Under the pieces are notes generated by a model. That model was not told where the DNA came from, made no database searches, and saw only the letters and a list, made by a program, of their open reading frames with translations. Shown here piece after piece: positions 17,438 to 26,563 of a stretch of 64,000 bases of DNA. Source of the DNA: Rugamonas sp. A1-17 (lineage in GTDB: Bacteria; Pseudomonadota; Gammaproteobacteria; Burkholderiales; Burkholderiaceae_D); assembly GCA_025548565.1 (NCBI GenBank), contig JAJLPB010000006.1, forward strand, positions 248,001 to 312,000. The letters run 5' to 3'. The position numbers and the translations under genes are program-made. Position 1 is the stretch's first letter, and each line of letters opens with the position of its first letter.

Positions 17438-18433
17438 ATGATTCCTCCTCTCGCGCGTCGTGGACTGTTCCTCGCGCCGCTGTTGTGGCTTGCCGGCTGC
17501 AACACGGTGGTGTTGAACCCGTCCGGTGATATCGCAGCCCAGCAGGCGCACCTTGTTGTTGTGTCAACGCTGCTGATGCTGCTGATTATCGTACCCGTTA
17601 TGTTCTTGATTTGCCTGTTCGCCTGGCGCTACCGGAAGTCCAACACTTCCGCCGAGTACAAGCCGGACTGGGACCATTCGACCAAGCTCGAACTGCTGAT
17701 CTGGGGCGCTCCGCTGCTGATCATCATCGTGCTGGGCCTGATCACCTGGATCTACACCCACTTGCTGGACCCATACCGTCCGCTGAGCCGCATCGACGAG
17801 AACCGTCCGGTGGCGGTCGGTGTCAAGCCGCTGGAAGTGCAGGTCGTGGCGATGGACTGGAAGTGGATGTTCATCTACCCGGAACAAGGCATCGCCACCG
17901 TCAACGAGCTGGTGACCCCGATCGACGTGCCGGTACGTTTCCACATGACCTCCTCGACCGTGATGAACGCGTTCTACATTCCAGCGCTGGCCGGCATGGT
18001 CTACACCATGCCCGGCATGGACACGCAACTGAACGCGGTGATGAACAAGGTGGGCGTGTATGACGGCTTCTCGTCGAACTACAGCGGCGCCGGCTTCTCG
18101 GACATGAAGTTCAAGTACCACGGCGTCAGCCAGGCCGACTTCGACAGCTGGGTCGCCAAGACCCGCGCCAGCGGCGCGCTGACCCGCGCCGGCTACCTGG
18201 ACCTGGACAAGCCGACCATCAAGCATCCGATCATGCACTTCGGCAGCGTCGACAAGGGCCTGTACGATCTGGTGCTGAACCGTTGCGTGGCCGAAGGCTC
18301 GACCTGCATCAACGCGCAGATGGAGCAGGACGCCATGCGCATGCAGGCCGCCGCGACCGCGAAAGAACTGCCGAAGGACGTGTGCGAGCCTAAAGTCGCC
18401 ACCGCCACGGCCCAACCACTCCGTAAAGAATGA
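17438..18433 (+). CDS. cyoA: Cytochrome o ubiquinol oxidase subunit II
   Basis: A 331-residue lipoprotein subunit of the bo3-type quinol oxidase. It begins with a lipobox (LLWLAGCNT, cysteine 21) and two membrane segments, then a periplasmic cupredoxin-like domain with [20 protein letters not shown] and [16 protein letters not shown]. The CuA ligands of cytochrome c oxidases are absent, as expected for a quinol oxidase. It is the first gene of an operon with overlapping ends (ATGA with cyoB). The upstream 130 bases hold the divergent promoters; no strong ribosome site was seen. Confidence 0.95.
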   Translation: MIPPLARRGLFLAPLLWLAGCNTVVLNPSGDIAAQQAHLVVVSTLLMLLIIVPVMFLICLFAWRYRKSNTSAEYKPDWDHSTKLELLIWGAPLLIIIVLGLITWIYTHLLDPYRPLSRIDENRPVAVGVKPLEVQVVAMDWKWMFIYPEQGIATVNELVTPIDVPVRFHMTSSTVMNAFYIPALAGMVYTMPGMDTQLNAVMNKVGVYDGFSSNYSGAGFSDMKFKYHGVSQADFDSWVAKTRASGALTRAGYLDLDKPTIKHPIMHFGSVDKGLYDLVLNRCVAEGSTCINAQMEQDAMRMQAAATAKELPKDVCEPKVATATAQPLRKE

Positions 18434-20436
18434 CCATGTCTGATCTCAACCTGACCAAACTGATCTTTGGGCGGCTGTCGCTGGAAGCAATTCCATACCA
18501 CGAGCCCATCCTGATCGGCACCTTCGCCATGGTGGCGATCGGCGGCCTGGCCTTCCTGGCCGCGATGTTCAAATTCCGCCTGTGGGGCCCGCTGTGGCGC
18601 GACTGGATCACCTCCATCGACCACAAGAAAATCGGCATCATGTACATGGTGCTGGCGATTATCATGCTGCTGCGCGGCTTCGCCGACGCGCTGATGATGC
18701 GCGCCCAACAAGCGATCGCCTTCGGCGACAACGCCGGCATGCTGCCGCCGCACCACTACGACCAGATCTTCACGGCCCACGGCACGATCATGATCTTCTT
18801 CGTGGCGATGCCGCTGGTGACCGGCCTGATGAACTACGTGGTGCCGCTGCAGATCGGCGCGCGCGACGTCTCGTTCCCGTTCCTGAACAACTTCTCGTTC
18901 TGGATGACCACCTTCGGCGCCATGCTGACCATGGTCTCGCTGTTCGTCGGCGAATTCGGTCGCACCGGCTGGCTGGCCTTCCCGCCGCTGTCGGGCATCG
19001 CCGCCTCGCCGGACGTCGGGGTCGACTACTACATCTGGTCGCTGCAGGTGGCCGGGGTGGGGACCACGCTATCGGGCGTCAACCTGATCGCCACCATCGT
19101 CAAGATGCGCGCGCCAGGCATGAACATGATGAAAATGCCGGTCTTCACCTGGACCGCGCTGTGCACCAACGCGCTGATCGTCGCCACCTTCCCGATCCTG
19201 ACCGTCACGCTGGCGATGCTGTCGCTGGACCGCATGGTCGGCACCAACTTCTTCACCAACGACCTCGGCGGCAACCCGATGTTGTACGTCAACCTGATCT
19301 GGATCTGGGGCCACCCTGAGGTGTACATCCTGGTGCTGCCGGTGTTCGGCGTGTTCTCGGAAATCGTCTCGACCTTCAGCGCCAAGAAGCTGTTCGGCTA
19401 CACCTCGATGGTGTACGCGACCGTCGTGATCACCATCTTGTCCTACCTGGTCTGGCTGCACCACTTCTTCACGATGGGCTCGGGCGCGTCGGTGAACTCG
19501 TTCTTCGGCATCACGACCATGATCATCTCGATCCCGACCGGCGCCAAGATCTTCAACTGGCTGTTCACCATGTACAAGGGCCGCGTGCGCTTCGACGTGC
19601 CGATGATGTGGACCGTCGGCTTCATGCTGACCTTCGTCATCGGCGGCATGACCGGCGTGATGCTGGCCGTGCCTCCAGCCGACTTCGTGCTGCACAACTC
19701 GCTGTTCCTGATCGCCCACTTCCACAACGTCATCATCGGCGGCGTGGTGTTCGGCTGCTTCGCCGCGATCAACTACTGGTTCCCTAAAGCGTTCGGCTTC
19801 AAGCTCGACGAGTTCTGGGGCAAGGTCTCGTTCTGGTGCTGGCTGGTCGGCTTCTGGGTCGCCTTCACGCCGCTGTACGTGATGGGCTTCATGGGCGTCA
19901 CCCGCCGCATGAACCACTTCGAAGATCCGTCGCTGCAAAAATGGTTCGTGATCGCCGCCATCGGCGCGCTGATCATCGCCGCGGGTATCGGCGCGATGCT
20001 GGTGCAGTTCTACGTCAGCTGGAAAAACCGCGAAGCGCTGCGCGACGTGACCGGCGACCCATGGGGCGGCCGCACGCTGGAGTGGGCCACCTCGTCGCCA
20101 CCGCCGGACTACAACTTCGCCTTCACGCCAGTGGTGCATGAGAGCGACAGCTGGGCCGACATGAAGGCCAACCACTATCAGCGTCCGACCAAGGGCTTCG
20201 TGGCCATCCACATGCCGAAGAACACCGCCGCCGGCTTCATCATCTCGGCGCTGGCCGCCGCGCTGGGCTTCGCCATGGTCTGGCAGATGTGGATTCCAGC
20301 CGGCCTGGCGTTCATCGCCATGATGGTTGCCATCATCACGCACACCTTTAACTACAAGCGCGATTTCTACATCCCTGCGGAAGAAGTCATCCGCACCGAA
20401 GAAGCGCATACTCGTCTGCTGGAAAGCCATGTCTGA
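18430..20436 (+). CDS. cyoB: Cytochrome o ubiquinol oxidase subunit I
   Basis: A 668-residue haem-copper oxidase catalytic subunit with about 15 membrane segments, reducing O2 to water with ubiquinol while pumping protons. Visible ligands and motifs include [15 protein letters not shown] (low-spin haem histidine), [17 protein letters not shown] (CuB histidine and cross-linked tyrosine), WLHHFFTMG (CuB histidine pair) and [10 protein letters not shown] (haem ligands). Length and order match CyoB rather than cytochrome c oxidase subunit I. The start overlaps the cyoA stop by four bases; a second ATG at 18436 is possible. Confidence 0.97.
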   Translation: MTMSDLNLTKLIFGRLSLEAIPYHEPILIGTFAMVAIGGLAFLAAMFKFRLWGPLWRDWITSIDHKKIGIMYMVLAIIMLLRGFADALMMRAQQAIAFGDNAGMLPPHHYDQIFTAHGTIMIFFVAMPLVTGLMNYVVPLQIGARDVSFPFLNNFSFWMTTFGAMLTMVSLFVGEFGRTGWLAFPPLSGIAASPDVGVDYYIWSLQVAGVGTTLSGVNLIATIVKMRAPGMNMMKMPVFTWTALCTNALIVATFPILTVTLAMLSLDRMVGTNFFTNDLGGNPMLYVNLIWIWGHPEVYILVLPVFGVFSEIVSTFSAKKLFGYTSMVYATVVITILSYLVWLHHFFTMGSGASVNSFFGITTMIISIPTGAKIFNWLFTMYKGRVRFDVPMMWTVGFMLTFVIGGMTGVMLAVPPADFVLHNSLFLIAHFHNVIIGGVVFGCFAAINYWFPKAFGFKLDEFWGKVSFWCWLVGFWVAFTPLYVMGFMGVTRRMNHFEDPSLQKWFVIAAIGALIIAAGIGAMLVQFYVSWKNREALRDVTGDPWGGRTLEWATSSPPPDYNFAFTPVVHESDSWADMKANHYQRPTKGFVAIHMPKNTAAGFIISALAAALGFAMVWQMWIPAGLAFIAMMVAIITHTFNYKRDFYIPAEEVIRTEEAHTRLLESHV

Positions 20437-21058
20437 AACTATCGCTAACGGCGCCGTGAGCGCCGACCCAAGCGCACGCTACTACGTGCGCGAACACCAC
20501 CCGGAGAACGGCACGCTGCTGGGCTTCTGGCTCTACCTGATGAGCGACTGCCTGCTGTTCGCGGGTCTGTTCGCCGCCTACGCCGTGCTCGGCCGCAGCT
20601 ATGCGGGCGGCCCGACCGGCGCCGAGCTGTTCGACCTGCCGACCGTGGCGCTCAACACCGGCTTCCTGCTGATGTCGTCGATCACCTACGGCTTCGCGAT
20701 GATCGCCTCGCAGCGCAAGAACGTGAAGGCCACCATCGTCTGGCTGGCCATCACCGGCCTGTTCGGCCTGGCCTTCCTGTACCTGGAGCTGGATGAATTC
20801 GTCCACCTGATCCACGAAGGCGCCGGTCCGCAGCGCAGCGCGTTCCTGACCTCGTTCTTCGCGCTGGTCGGCACCCACGGTCTGCACGTGACCTTCGGTT
20901 CGATCTGGCTGGTCACGCTGATCTTCCAGCTGGCCAAGCACGGCCTGACGCCGGAAAACAACCGTCGCCTGATGTGCCTGTCGATGTTCTGGCACTTCCT
21001 GGACGTGATCTGGATCGGCGTGTTCACCTTTGTTTATCTGATGGGAGTCCTGCCATGA
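20429..21058 (+). CDS. cyoC: Cytochrome o ubiquinol oxidase subunit III
   Basis: A 209-residue, five-segment membrane subunit. Family features include [22 protein letters not shown], a carboxylate in [13 protein letters not shown] and the C-terminal [20 protein letters not shown]. The ATG at 20429 overlaps the cyoB stop by eight bases. The ORF extends further upstream inside cyoB, but that part is only the shadow of cyoB. Translation is probably coupled along the operon. Confidence 0.95.
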   Translation: MSETIANGAVSADPSARYYVREHHPENGTLLGFWLYLMSDCLLFAGLFAAYAVLGRSYAGGPTGAELFDLPTVALNTGFLLMSSITYGFAMIASQRKNVKATIVWLAITGLFGLAFLYLELDEFVHLIHEGAGPQRSAFLTSFFALVGTHGLHVTFGSIWLVTLIFQLAKHGLTPENNRRLMCLSMFWHFLDVIWIGVFTFVYLMGVLP

Positions 21059-21462
21059 GCGCACACAATCACGACCACCACGGCCATGACGACCATGGCC
21101 ACGGCCACGGCCACGATGACGTGCCGCACGGCAGCCTGAAGGACTACGCGATCGGCTTCGTGCTGTCGGTGATCCTGACCGCGATTCCGTTCTGGCTGGT
21201 GATGCACAAGGCCTTCGACAAGTCCAGCACCACCGCCGCGGTGATCCTGGCCTTCGCCGCCGTCCAGGTGGTGGTGCACATGGTGTACTTCCTGCACATG
21301 AACGGCAAGATCGAAGGCGGCTGGTCGCTGCTGGCGACCTTGTTCACGCTGGTGTTGCTGGTCATCGTGCTGGCCGGTTCGATCTGGGTCATGTACCACA
21401 TGAACGTCAACATGATGCCGTCCATGGGTACGGACGTGCACAACATGCGCGACATGCAATGA
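21055..21462 (+). CDS. cyoD: Cytochrome o ubiquinol oxidase subunit IV with His-rich N-terminus
   Basis: A 135-residue three-segment subunit (VVVHMVYFLHMNG is typical) that helps assemble the CuB site. Its N-terminal 25 residues are unusually rich in histidine and aspartate (HNHDHHGHDDHGHGHGHDD), a plausible copper- or nickel-binding tail not found in the classic E. coli subunit. It overlaps cyoC by four bases (ATGA) and the next gene likewise. Confidence 0.93.
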   Translation: MSAHNHDHHGHDDHGHGHGHDDVPHGSLKDYAIGFVLSVILTAIPFWLVMHKAFDKSSTTAAVILAFAAVQVVVHMVYFLHMNGKIEGGWSLLATLFTLVLLVIVLAGSIWVMYHMNVNMMPSMGTDVHNMRDMQ

Positions 21463-22235
21463 TGGACGGGCCATCGCGCCCACGTTCCAGCGCCCTGCGC
21501 ATCATCCTGGCCATTGCGGCCGGGGTGATGTTTGCAGGGTTTTTTGCTTTGGGGACGTGGCAATTATTCCGCCTGCAATGGAAGCTTGCGCTGATCGAGC
21601 GTGTCGAGCAACGGGTGCACGCCGCGCCGATGGATGTGCCCGGCATGGAGCAGTGGCCGGGGCTGAACGCCGAGGCCGACGACTACCGCCGCGTGCGGCT
21701 CAGCGGCCACTTCCTGAAGGGCTCGGATACGCAGGTGCTGGCGTCGCTGGATCGCGGCATCGGTTACTGGGTGCTTACGCCGCTGTGCACGCCGGACGGC
21801 GGCATCGTCATGGTCAACCGGGGCTTTATCCGCGCCGGTTCCGGCGGATGGGCGCCGCAGCCCGCGCCCCCCATGGCCTCGGCCGACGCCTGCGCGCGCG
21901 GCGGCGACACGGTCACCGTCACCGGCCTGCTGCGGCTGGGCGAGGCGGGCGGCCGCCTGCGCGCCAATGAGCCGGCCCGCAACTACTGGTACACGCGCGA
22001 CGTGCAAGCCATCGCCCGCGCGCGCGGATTGCCGGCCGTGGCGCCGTATTTCGTCGATGCCGACGCCGCTCCGGGCGCACCGGCGGAGGGCGAACCGCTC
22101 GGCGGACTGACGGTAGTTTCCTTCGTCAACAACCATTTGGTTTATGCTGTCACCTGGTACGCGCTGGCGCTGATGATAGTCGGCGGCGCCGCATGGGTCG
22201 TCCGCGAGGGGCGCAAATCAAAAAAACAAGCATAA
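21459..22235 (+). CDS. SURF1-like oxidase assembly protein
   Basis: A 258-residue protein with one membrane segment at each end and a periplasmic domain between, the SURF1 layout. Signatures include FFALGTWQLFRLQWK after the first segment, a central block with VLTPLCTPDGGIVMVNRGFI, and NNHLVYAVTWYALALMIVGG at the second segment. SURF1 proteins assist haem insertion or assembly of haem-copper oxidases. The gene overlaps cyoD by four bases and is followed immediately by the RegB-like kinase, so it belongs to the oxidase operon. Confidence 0.92.
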   Translation: MMDGPSRPRSSALRIILAIAAGVMFAGFFALGTWQLFRLQWKLALIERVEQRVHAAPMDVPGMEQWPGLNAEADDYRRVRLSGHFLKGSDTQVLASLDRGIGYWVLTPLCTPDGGIVMVNRGFIRAGSGGWAPQPAPPMASADACARGGDTVTVTGLLRLGEAGGRLRANEPARNYWYTRDVQAIARARGLPAVAPYFVDADAAPGAPAEGEPLGGLTVVSFVNNHLVYAVTWYALALMIVGGAAWVVREGRKSKKQA

Positions 22236-23612
22236 ATGGCAAGGAAAAACGACAACCCGTATGACCGGGGCCGGCCGAACGCGCCGGTCATCGAGCCGCT
22301 GGCGGAGGTGAAGGCCTCGGCCAACACCATCACCCACGCGGCCGGGCATAAGAACATGCAGCAGCTGATCCAGCTGCGCTGGATCGCGGTGATCGGCCAG
22401 GTCACCACCATCTTCGCCGCCACCATGGTGTTCGACGTGCGCCTGCCGTTGCCGGCCATGCTCAACGTGCTGGCGTGCCTGATCGCGTTCAACATCGCCA
22501 GCACCTTGCGCTGGCAGGAAAACCAGGTGGTGTCCAACAGCGAGCTGCTGCTGGCGCTGACGGTGGACATCGCCAGCCTGACGGCGCAGCTGTACCTGAG
22601 CGGCGGCGCCACCAATCCCTTCGTGTTCCTGTACCTGCTGCACGTGATCCTGGGCGCGGTGCTGCTGGAGGCGTGGTCGACCTGGACCATCGTCGGCGTG
22701 ACCGGCACCTGCATCGCCGGGTTGGCGCTGTTCTCCGAGCCCCTGTCGCTGCCGCTGGACCATGCGCGCGGCATTCTCAGCCTGTACGTACAGGGCATGC
22801 TGATCTGCTTCGTGCTGGACGCGGCGCTGCTGGTCATCTTCATCACGCGCATCATGCGCAACATGCGGGTGACGGCCAGCAAGCTGGCCGACCTGCGCCA
22901 GCGCGCCGCCGAGGAAGACCACATCATCCGCATGGGTTTGCTGGCCTCGGGCGCCGCGCACGAGCTGGGCACGCCGCTGGCCACGCTGGCGGTGATCCTG
23001 GGCGACTGGAAGCACATGCCCGAATTCAAGGCCAACGGCGAATTGCTGGAAGAGATCGGCGAAATGCAGACCCAGCTCATGCGCTGCAAATCGATCGTCA
23101 GCGGGATCCTGCTGTCGGCGGGGGAGACGCGCGGCGAATCGTCGGCGGCCACCACGGTCAACACCTTCCTGGCGGATCTGGTGGCGGAATGGCGGGTGGG
23201 GCGGCCGGTGGTGGAGTTCGAATACGACAACCGCATCGCGCCCGATCATCCGGTGGTATCGGACTCCACGCTGAAGCAAATGATCTGCAACGTGCTGGAC
23301 AATGCGCTGGAGGCCTCGCCGCAATGGCTGCGCATGGAAGCCAGCGTGAAGGACGGGCAGCTGGTGCTGCAGGTGACCGACGCCGGGCCGGGATTCGCGC
23401 CGGCGATTCTGGCGCAGCTGGGCAAGCCCTACAATTCAAGCAAGGGGCGGCCGGGCGGAGGGCTGGGGCTGTTCCTGGTGGTGAACGTCGCGCGCACGCT
23501 GGGCGGCGCGGTGACGGCGTCGAACCTGCCGCACGGCGGCGCGCTGGTGCGGCTGACGCTGCCGCTGTCCGAGATCGAAATCAAACCGGAAACGAATCAA
23601 TATGACTACTGA
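22236..23612 (+). CDS. regB: RegB/PrrB-type redox sensor histidine kinase
   Basis: A 458-residue inner-membrane kinase with about six segments. It has the quinone-site heptad of this family (GGATNPF, about residue 125), the phospho-acceptor block GAAHELGTPLATLAVIL (histidine about 245), a conserved cysteine in MRCKSIVSGI (about 283, equivalent to the redox cysteine of RegB) and an ATPase domain with N-box NVLDNALEASP and GGGLGLFLV. Such kinases read quinone or redox state and control respiratory genes. It starts directly after the SURF1-like gene and overlaps its response regulator by 11 bases. The location inside a cyo operon suggests direct feedback. Confidence 0.92.
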   Translation: MARKNDNPYDRGRPNAPVIEPLAEVKASANTITHAAGHKNMQQLIQLRWIAVIGQVTTIFAATMVFDVRLPLPAMLNVLACLIAFNIASTLRWQENQVVSNSELLLALTVDIASLTAQLYLSGGATNPFVFLYLLHVILGAVLLEAWSTWTIVGVTGTCIAGLALFSEPLSLPLDHARGILSLYVQGMLICFVLDAALLVIFITRIMRNMRVTASKLADLRQRAAEEDHIIRMGLLASGAAHELGTPLATLAVILGDWKHMPEFKANGELLEEIGEMQTQLMRCKSIVSGILLSAGETRGESSAATTVNTFLADLVAEWRVGRPVVEFEYDNRIAPDHPVVSDSTLKQMICNVLDNALEASPQWLRMEASVKDGQLVLQVTDAGPGFAPAILAQLGKPYNSSKGRPGGGLGLFLVVNVARTLGGAVTASNLPHGGALVRLTLPLSEIEIKPETNQYDY

Positions 23613-24144
23613 AGAAGAACGCGTACTGTTGCTGGTCGAGGACGACGCCGCCTTCGCCCGAACCCTGGGGCGCTCATTCGAGCGGCGCGGGTACAAGGTG
23701 CTGCTGGCCGAAAACGTGGATGAGGCGAGCGCGCTGCTGGTCGAGAATTCGCCGGGATACGCGGTGGTGGATCTCAAGCTCAAGGGGAATTCATCGGGGC
23801 TGGCGTGCGTGCAAATGCTGCATCAGCACGATGCGGAAATGCTGATCGTGGTGCTGACCGGCTTCGCCAGCATCAACACGGCGGTGGAAGCGATCAAGCT
23901 GGGCGCCTGCCAATACCTGGCCAAGCCCTCCAACACCGACGACATCGAAGCGGCGTTCGAGCACGTCGCCGGCGCCGCCGAGCTGGAGCTGACCAACCGC
24001 GCCACCTCGGTCAAGACGCTGGAGTGGGAGCACATCCACACGGTCCTGGCCGAGACCGACTTCAACATTTCGGAAGCCGCGCGCCGGCTGGGCATGCACC
24101 GCCGCACCTTGGCACGCAAGCTGGAGAAGCAGCGCGTCAAATAA
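23602..24144 (+). CDS. regA: RegA/PrrA-type response regulator
   Basis: A 180-residue regulator with a receiver domain (phospho-acceptor aspartate about residue 58 in AVVDLKLKG) and a short Fis-type helix-turn-helix at the C-terminus (NISEAARRLGMHRRTLARKL). This is the architecture of RegA/PrrA/ActR, the partner of RegB. It closes the cyo operon; a long inverted repeat follows just downstream. Confidence 0.93.
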   Translation: MTTEEERVLLLVEDDAAFARTLGRSFERRGYKVLLAENVDEASALLVENSPGYAVVDLKLKGNSSGLACVQMLHQHDAEMLIVVLTGFASINTAVEAIKLGACQYLAKPSNTDDIEAAFEHVAGAAELELTNRATSVKTLEWEHIHTVLAETDFNISEAARRLGMHRRTLARKLEKQRVK

Positions 24145-24149
24145 GATTC

Positions 24150-24266
24150 GGCTCAAGTCCGACATTCGCACACAAAATTGGGGTCAAGTCTGACATTCGG
24201 ACACGAGCTCATCCGTACCGGCCCGCTACGGAAGAGCCCGTGTCCGAATGTCAGACTTGACCCCAA
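24150..24266. repeat. REP-like palindromic element with perfect 28-bp arms
   Basis: The arms 24178-24205 and 24239-24266 are perfect reverse complements. The 33-base middle also pairs in part (CCGTA with TACGG and GCTC with GAGC), so the element can fold into one long hairpin. A third, degenerate direct copy of the arm lies at 24150-24173. The arm motif (GGGGTCAAGTCTGACATTC) resembles repeats that occur around REP-associated tyrosine transposase genes in betaproteobacteria; no such gene is in the window. Its place between convergent genes suits a terminator role. Confidence 0.8.
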
Positions 24267-24283
24267 ATGTTTGGCTGGAAATT

Positions 24284-25507
24284 TTAGCGCTGCGTGACCG
24301 TCAGTTCCATTTCCAGGTGCGACTTGTCATCCGTGTCGATCTTGATCGTGGCAGGCTCTCCTAACGCTACCAGCAGGCCCGGCTTGCTGACTGGTTTGCC
24401 AGCGTGCTTTACGAGGGCGCCGATGAACATCTTGCCGTTGTCGGCCGGCTTGAGCGTGAGTTGGGCCTGCCATTGCTGCGCGCCTTCGCCGCTGCGGAAG
24501 CTTGCCGGTTCGCCGCTGTGGGTATGCAGGTGCGGCGTACTCTTGGCACCGTCCACGTCCAGCTTTATCGCGATGTCGTACAGATCGCCTTTGGAGGCTT
24601 CCTGCGCCGCCCAGGCGGCCCAGCTGCCTGTGGCCATCGCGGCGGCGATCAGGAACCGTCCGGTCATACGCATGGCATACGGTGTGTTCTGGTTCAAGTT
24701 CATGATTCTCTCTTTCAGTGGGTGGGTGGATTGCCATTGACATGCGAAGGGGGCTGCATTTGCCGATAACTGCGTCTTGAGCATCGCGTTGGCGTAGCTG
24801 CGGCGCGCGCTGGGATGGCGGCGCATGACGGCGGCATCGCAGGCGAGTTCCTGGTCCGCGCGCATCAGGCGCTCGGCGATATGGACCAGGGGATTGAACC
24901 AGTTCAGGCAGCGCAAGACCGCGCCGGCCGCGTTGGCGAACGGGTCGTGGCGGCGGGCGTGGGTGCGTTCGTGCGCGAGGATCAGTTCACGCTCCTCCGG
25001 CGTGTAGCGCTCGCCGAAGTCCGCCGGGACCACCACGATGGGCCGCCATAAACCGACCAGCGCGGGTCCGGCATTGCGCGAGGCCGCATAGATGATGCCG
25101 TCGCGCCGCGTCAATTTGCCAAGGCTGCGCAGGTAGGACCGTTGTCGGATTATCTGAAGCGCGGCCGGGCCCAAGGTGCCCGTCAGCCAGGCCAGAACGA
25201 TATAGCCGCGTACGCCCATCGATGCCGAAACCGGCGCCAATTCGCGCATCGTTGCGGCCAGCGACAGGGCGGAAGGCGCGGCATGCAGCGCAAGCACACT
25301 GCCTTCCGGCGCGGCGGGCATCAACGCGGCCAGCGCACATATGGGCACCGCCAGCCAGGCGGCGTAGGCGACGCCGGGACCGAAGCAGCGGCGCAGCGGC
25401 AGCCGCAGCGCGAACACCGCGATCACGGCCATGCTCAATGTGACGCTGGCGCGCAGCAGCGCGGGCAGTAAAGTCGGCAGCAGGGCGGCGATATCATTTG
25501 TCGGCAT
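24284..25507 (-). CDS. M56 (BlaR1-like) membrane metalloprotease
   Basis: A 407-residue protein with N-terminal membrane segments and a zinc protease motif HExxH (LILAHERTHARRHD, about residue 177) followed by NWFNPLVHIAERLMRADQELACD, the BlaR1/MecR1 signature. One more segment follows at about 285-300. The ~100-residue C-terminal part lies outside the membrane and does not look like a penicillin-binding sensor domain, so the signal is probably not a beta-lactam. It begins inside the end of the BlaI-like gene (14-base overlap), which it presumably inactivates on receiving a signal. Confidence 0.85.
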   Translation of the reverse strand: MPTNDIAALLPTLLPALLRASVTLSMAVIAVFALRLPLRRCFGPGVAYAAWLAVPICALAALMPAAPEGSVLALHAAPSALSLAATMRELAPVSASMGVRGYIVLAWLTGTLGPAALQIIRQRSYLRSLGKLTRRDGIIYAASRNAGPALVGLWRPIVVVPADFGERYTPEERELILAHERTHARRHDPFANAAGAVLRCLNWFNPLVHIAERLMRADQELACDAAVMRRHPSARRSYANAMLKTQLSANAAPFACQWQSTHPLKERIMNLNQNTPYAMRMTGRFLIAAAMATGSWAAWAAQEASKGDLYDIAIKLDVDGAKSTPHLHTHSGEPASFRSGEGAQQWQAQLTLKPADNGKMFIGALVKHAGKPVSKPGLLVALGEPATIKIDTDDKSHLEMELTVTQR

Positions 25508-25874
25508 CGAGCTCTCCGATCAGCCGCTTAAGCTCTTGCAGGTCGGCCGCGCTCAATTTGCGATGACGGCTGAAGTGCGCCACCATCGGCGCCAGCCGGC
25601 CGTCGAACAGCCGGTCCAGGAAGCCCTTGCTTTCGCTGTGCAGCCATTGCTCGCGCGTGATCGCCGCCGAGTAGAGGTAGCGCCGCCCGTCCTTCTGCAC
25701 CTTGACGGCGTGCTTGCGCAGCAGCCGGTTCAACAAGGTTTTGACGGTGGATTCCTGCCAGGCGCGTTCGTCGCCGATCGCGGCGGCCACGTCTTCCGCG
25801 CTGCGCGGACTGTGCGCCCACAACGCCTCCATGACAACCGATTCTGCTTCGCTGATCTGCGGGATGGCTTTCAT
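25494..25874 (-). CDS. BlaI/MecI/CopY-family repressor
   Basis: A 126-residue winged-helix repressor (ISEAESVVMEALWAHSPRSA, WQESTVKTLLNRLLRKHAVK, GRRYLYSAAITREQW). The last ~40 residues are the dimer and cleavage region. The ATG at 25874 is favoured by GGAAGAGG ahead of it; an in-frame ATG at 25886 is possible. It forms a classical pair with the M56 protease downstream, and two matching operators lie directly upstream, so it is probably autoregulated. Confidence 0.9.
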   Translation of the reverse strand: MKAIPQISEAESVVMEALWAHSPRSAEDVAAAIGDERAWQESTVKTLLNRLLRKHAVKVQKDGRRYLYSAAITREQWLHSESKGFLDRLFDGRLAPMVAHFSRHRKLSAADLQELKRLIGELDADK

Positions 25875-25887
25875 GTCCTCTTCCATT

Positions 25888-25897
25888 TACAAGTGTA
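25888..25897. promoter_or_regulatory. BlaI-type operator 1
   Basis: TACAAGTGTA fits the BlaI/MecI core TACAnnTGTA. It lies 14 bases before the repressor's start at 25874 and would block its own transcript. Confidence 0.65.
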
Positions 25898-25912
25898 ATC
25901 GCTGCCGATGAT

Positions 25913-25922
25913 TACAGTTGTA
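25913..25922. promoter_or_regulatory. BlaI-type operator 2
   Basis: TACAGTTGTA, inside the longer palindrome ATTACAGTTGTAAT, is a second core site 25 bases from the first. It also lies close to the divergent phosphoesterase gene, which may share this control. Confidence 0.65.
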
Positions 25923-25953
25923 ATCGATGCTGTCAAGCGTTAAACTGAGTCCC

Positions 25954-26544
25954 ATGACACAACAGACCTTACTGCCGGGTTTCGAGCCCGAACCACAGCT
26001 GACGGACCGCATCTTCTTTGCGGTCTTGCCCGACGCCGCGGCCATCGCCAGCATCCACCACCTCACCGCCGAACTGAAGACCGCACACGGCATGCGCGGC
26101 CGGCCCATCGCCGATGCGCGCCTGCACGCCACCCTGTGCAACCTGGGCGACTTCCCCGGCATGCCGGACAGCCTGGTCGCGCGGGCAGGGCAGGCCGCCG
26201 CTTCGGTGGCGGTGGTAATGGCGCCTTTCGCGGTCCGCTTCGACGCGGCCCAGACCTTTGTCAACCGCTCCCGCAACCGCCCGTTCGTGCTGACCGGCGG
26301 CGATGGCGTGAGCGGCCTTGGCTTCCTGTATAAAAGTCTCGCGACGGCCTTGCTCAAGGCCGGCCTGCCCGGCAATCCGCCCAGCTATACACCGCACGTC
26401 ACACTGCTGTACGATGACGTGACGGTCCCGCCGCAAGCCGTCGCTCCGGTGGAGTGGACGGTGCGCGAACTGGTGCTGGTCCACAGCCACATCGGCCAGA
26501 ACCTGCCCTACACCGCATTAGGCCGCTGGAGTTTGCAAGGCTAA
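25954..26544 (+). CDS. 2H phosphoesterase / RNA 2',3'-cyclic phosphodiesterase-like protein
   Basis: A 196-residue cytoplasmic protein of the 2'-5' RNA ligase (ThpR/LigT) family. The two catalytic HxTx motifs are present (HATL and HVTL). Such enzymes open 2',3'-cyclic phosphates on RNA ends; the natural substrate in bacteria is uncertain. The start at 25954 is preferred over an ATG at 25927 because the conserved part begins just after it. It is divergent from the BlaI-like repressor, whose second operator lies within 35 bases of the start. Confidence 0.8.
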   Translation: MTQQTLLPGFEPEPQLTDRIFFAVLPDAAAIASIHHLTAELKTAHGMRGRPIADARLHATLCNLGDFPGMPDSLVARAGQAAASVAVVMAPFAVRFDAAQTFVNRSRNRPFVLTGGDGVSGLGFLYKSLATALLKAGLPGNPPSYTPHVTLLYDDVTVPPQAVAPVEWTVRELVLVHSHIGQNLPYTALGRWSLQG

Positions 26545-26563
26545 CTTTCAAGGTGAGTCCATC

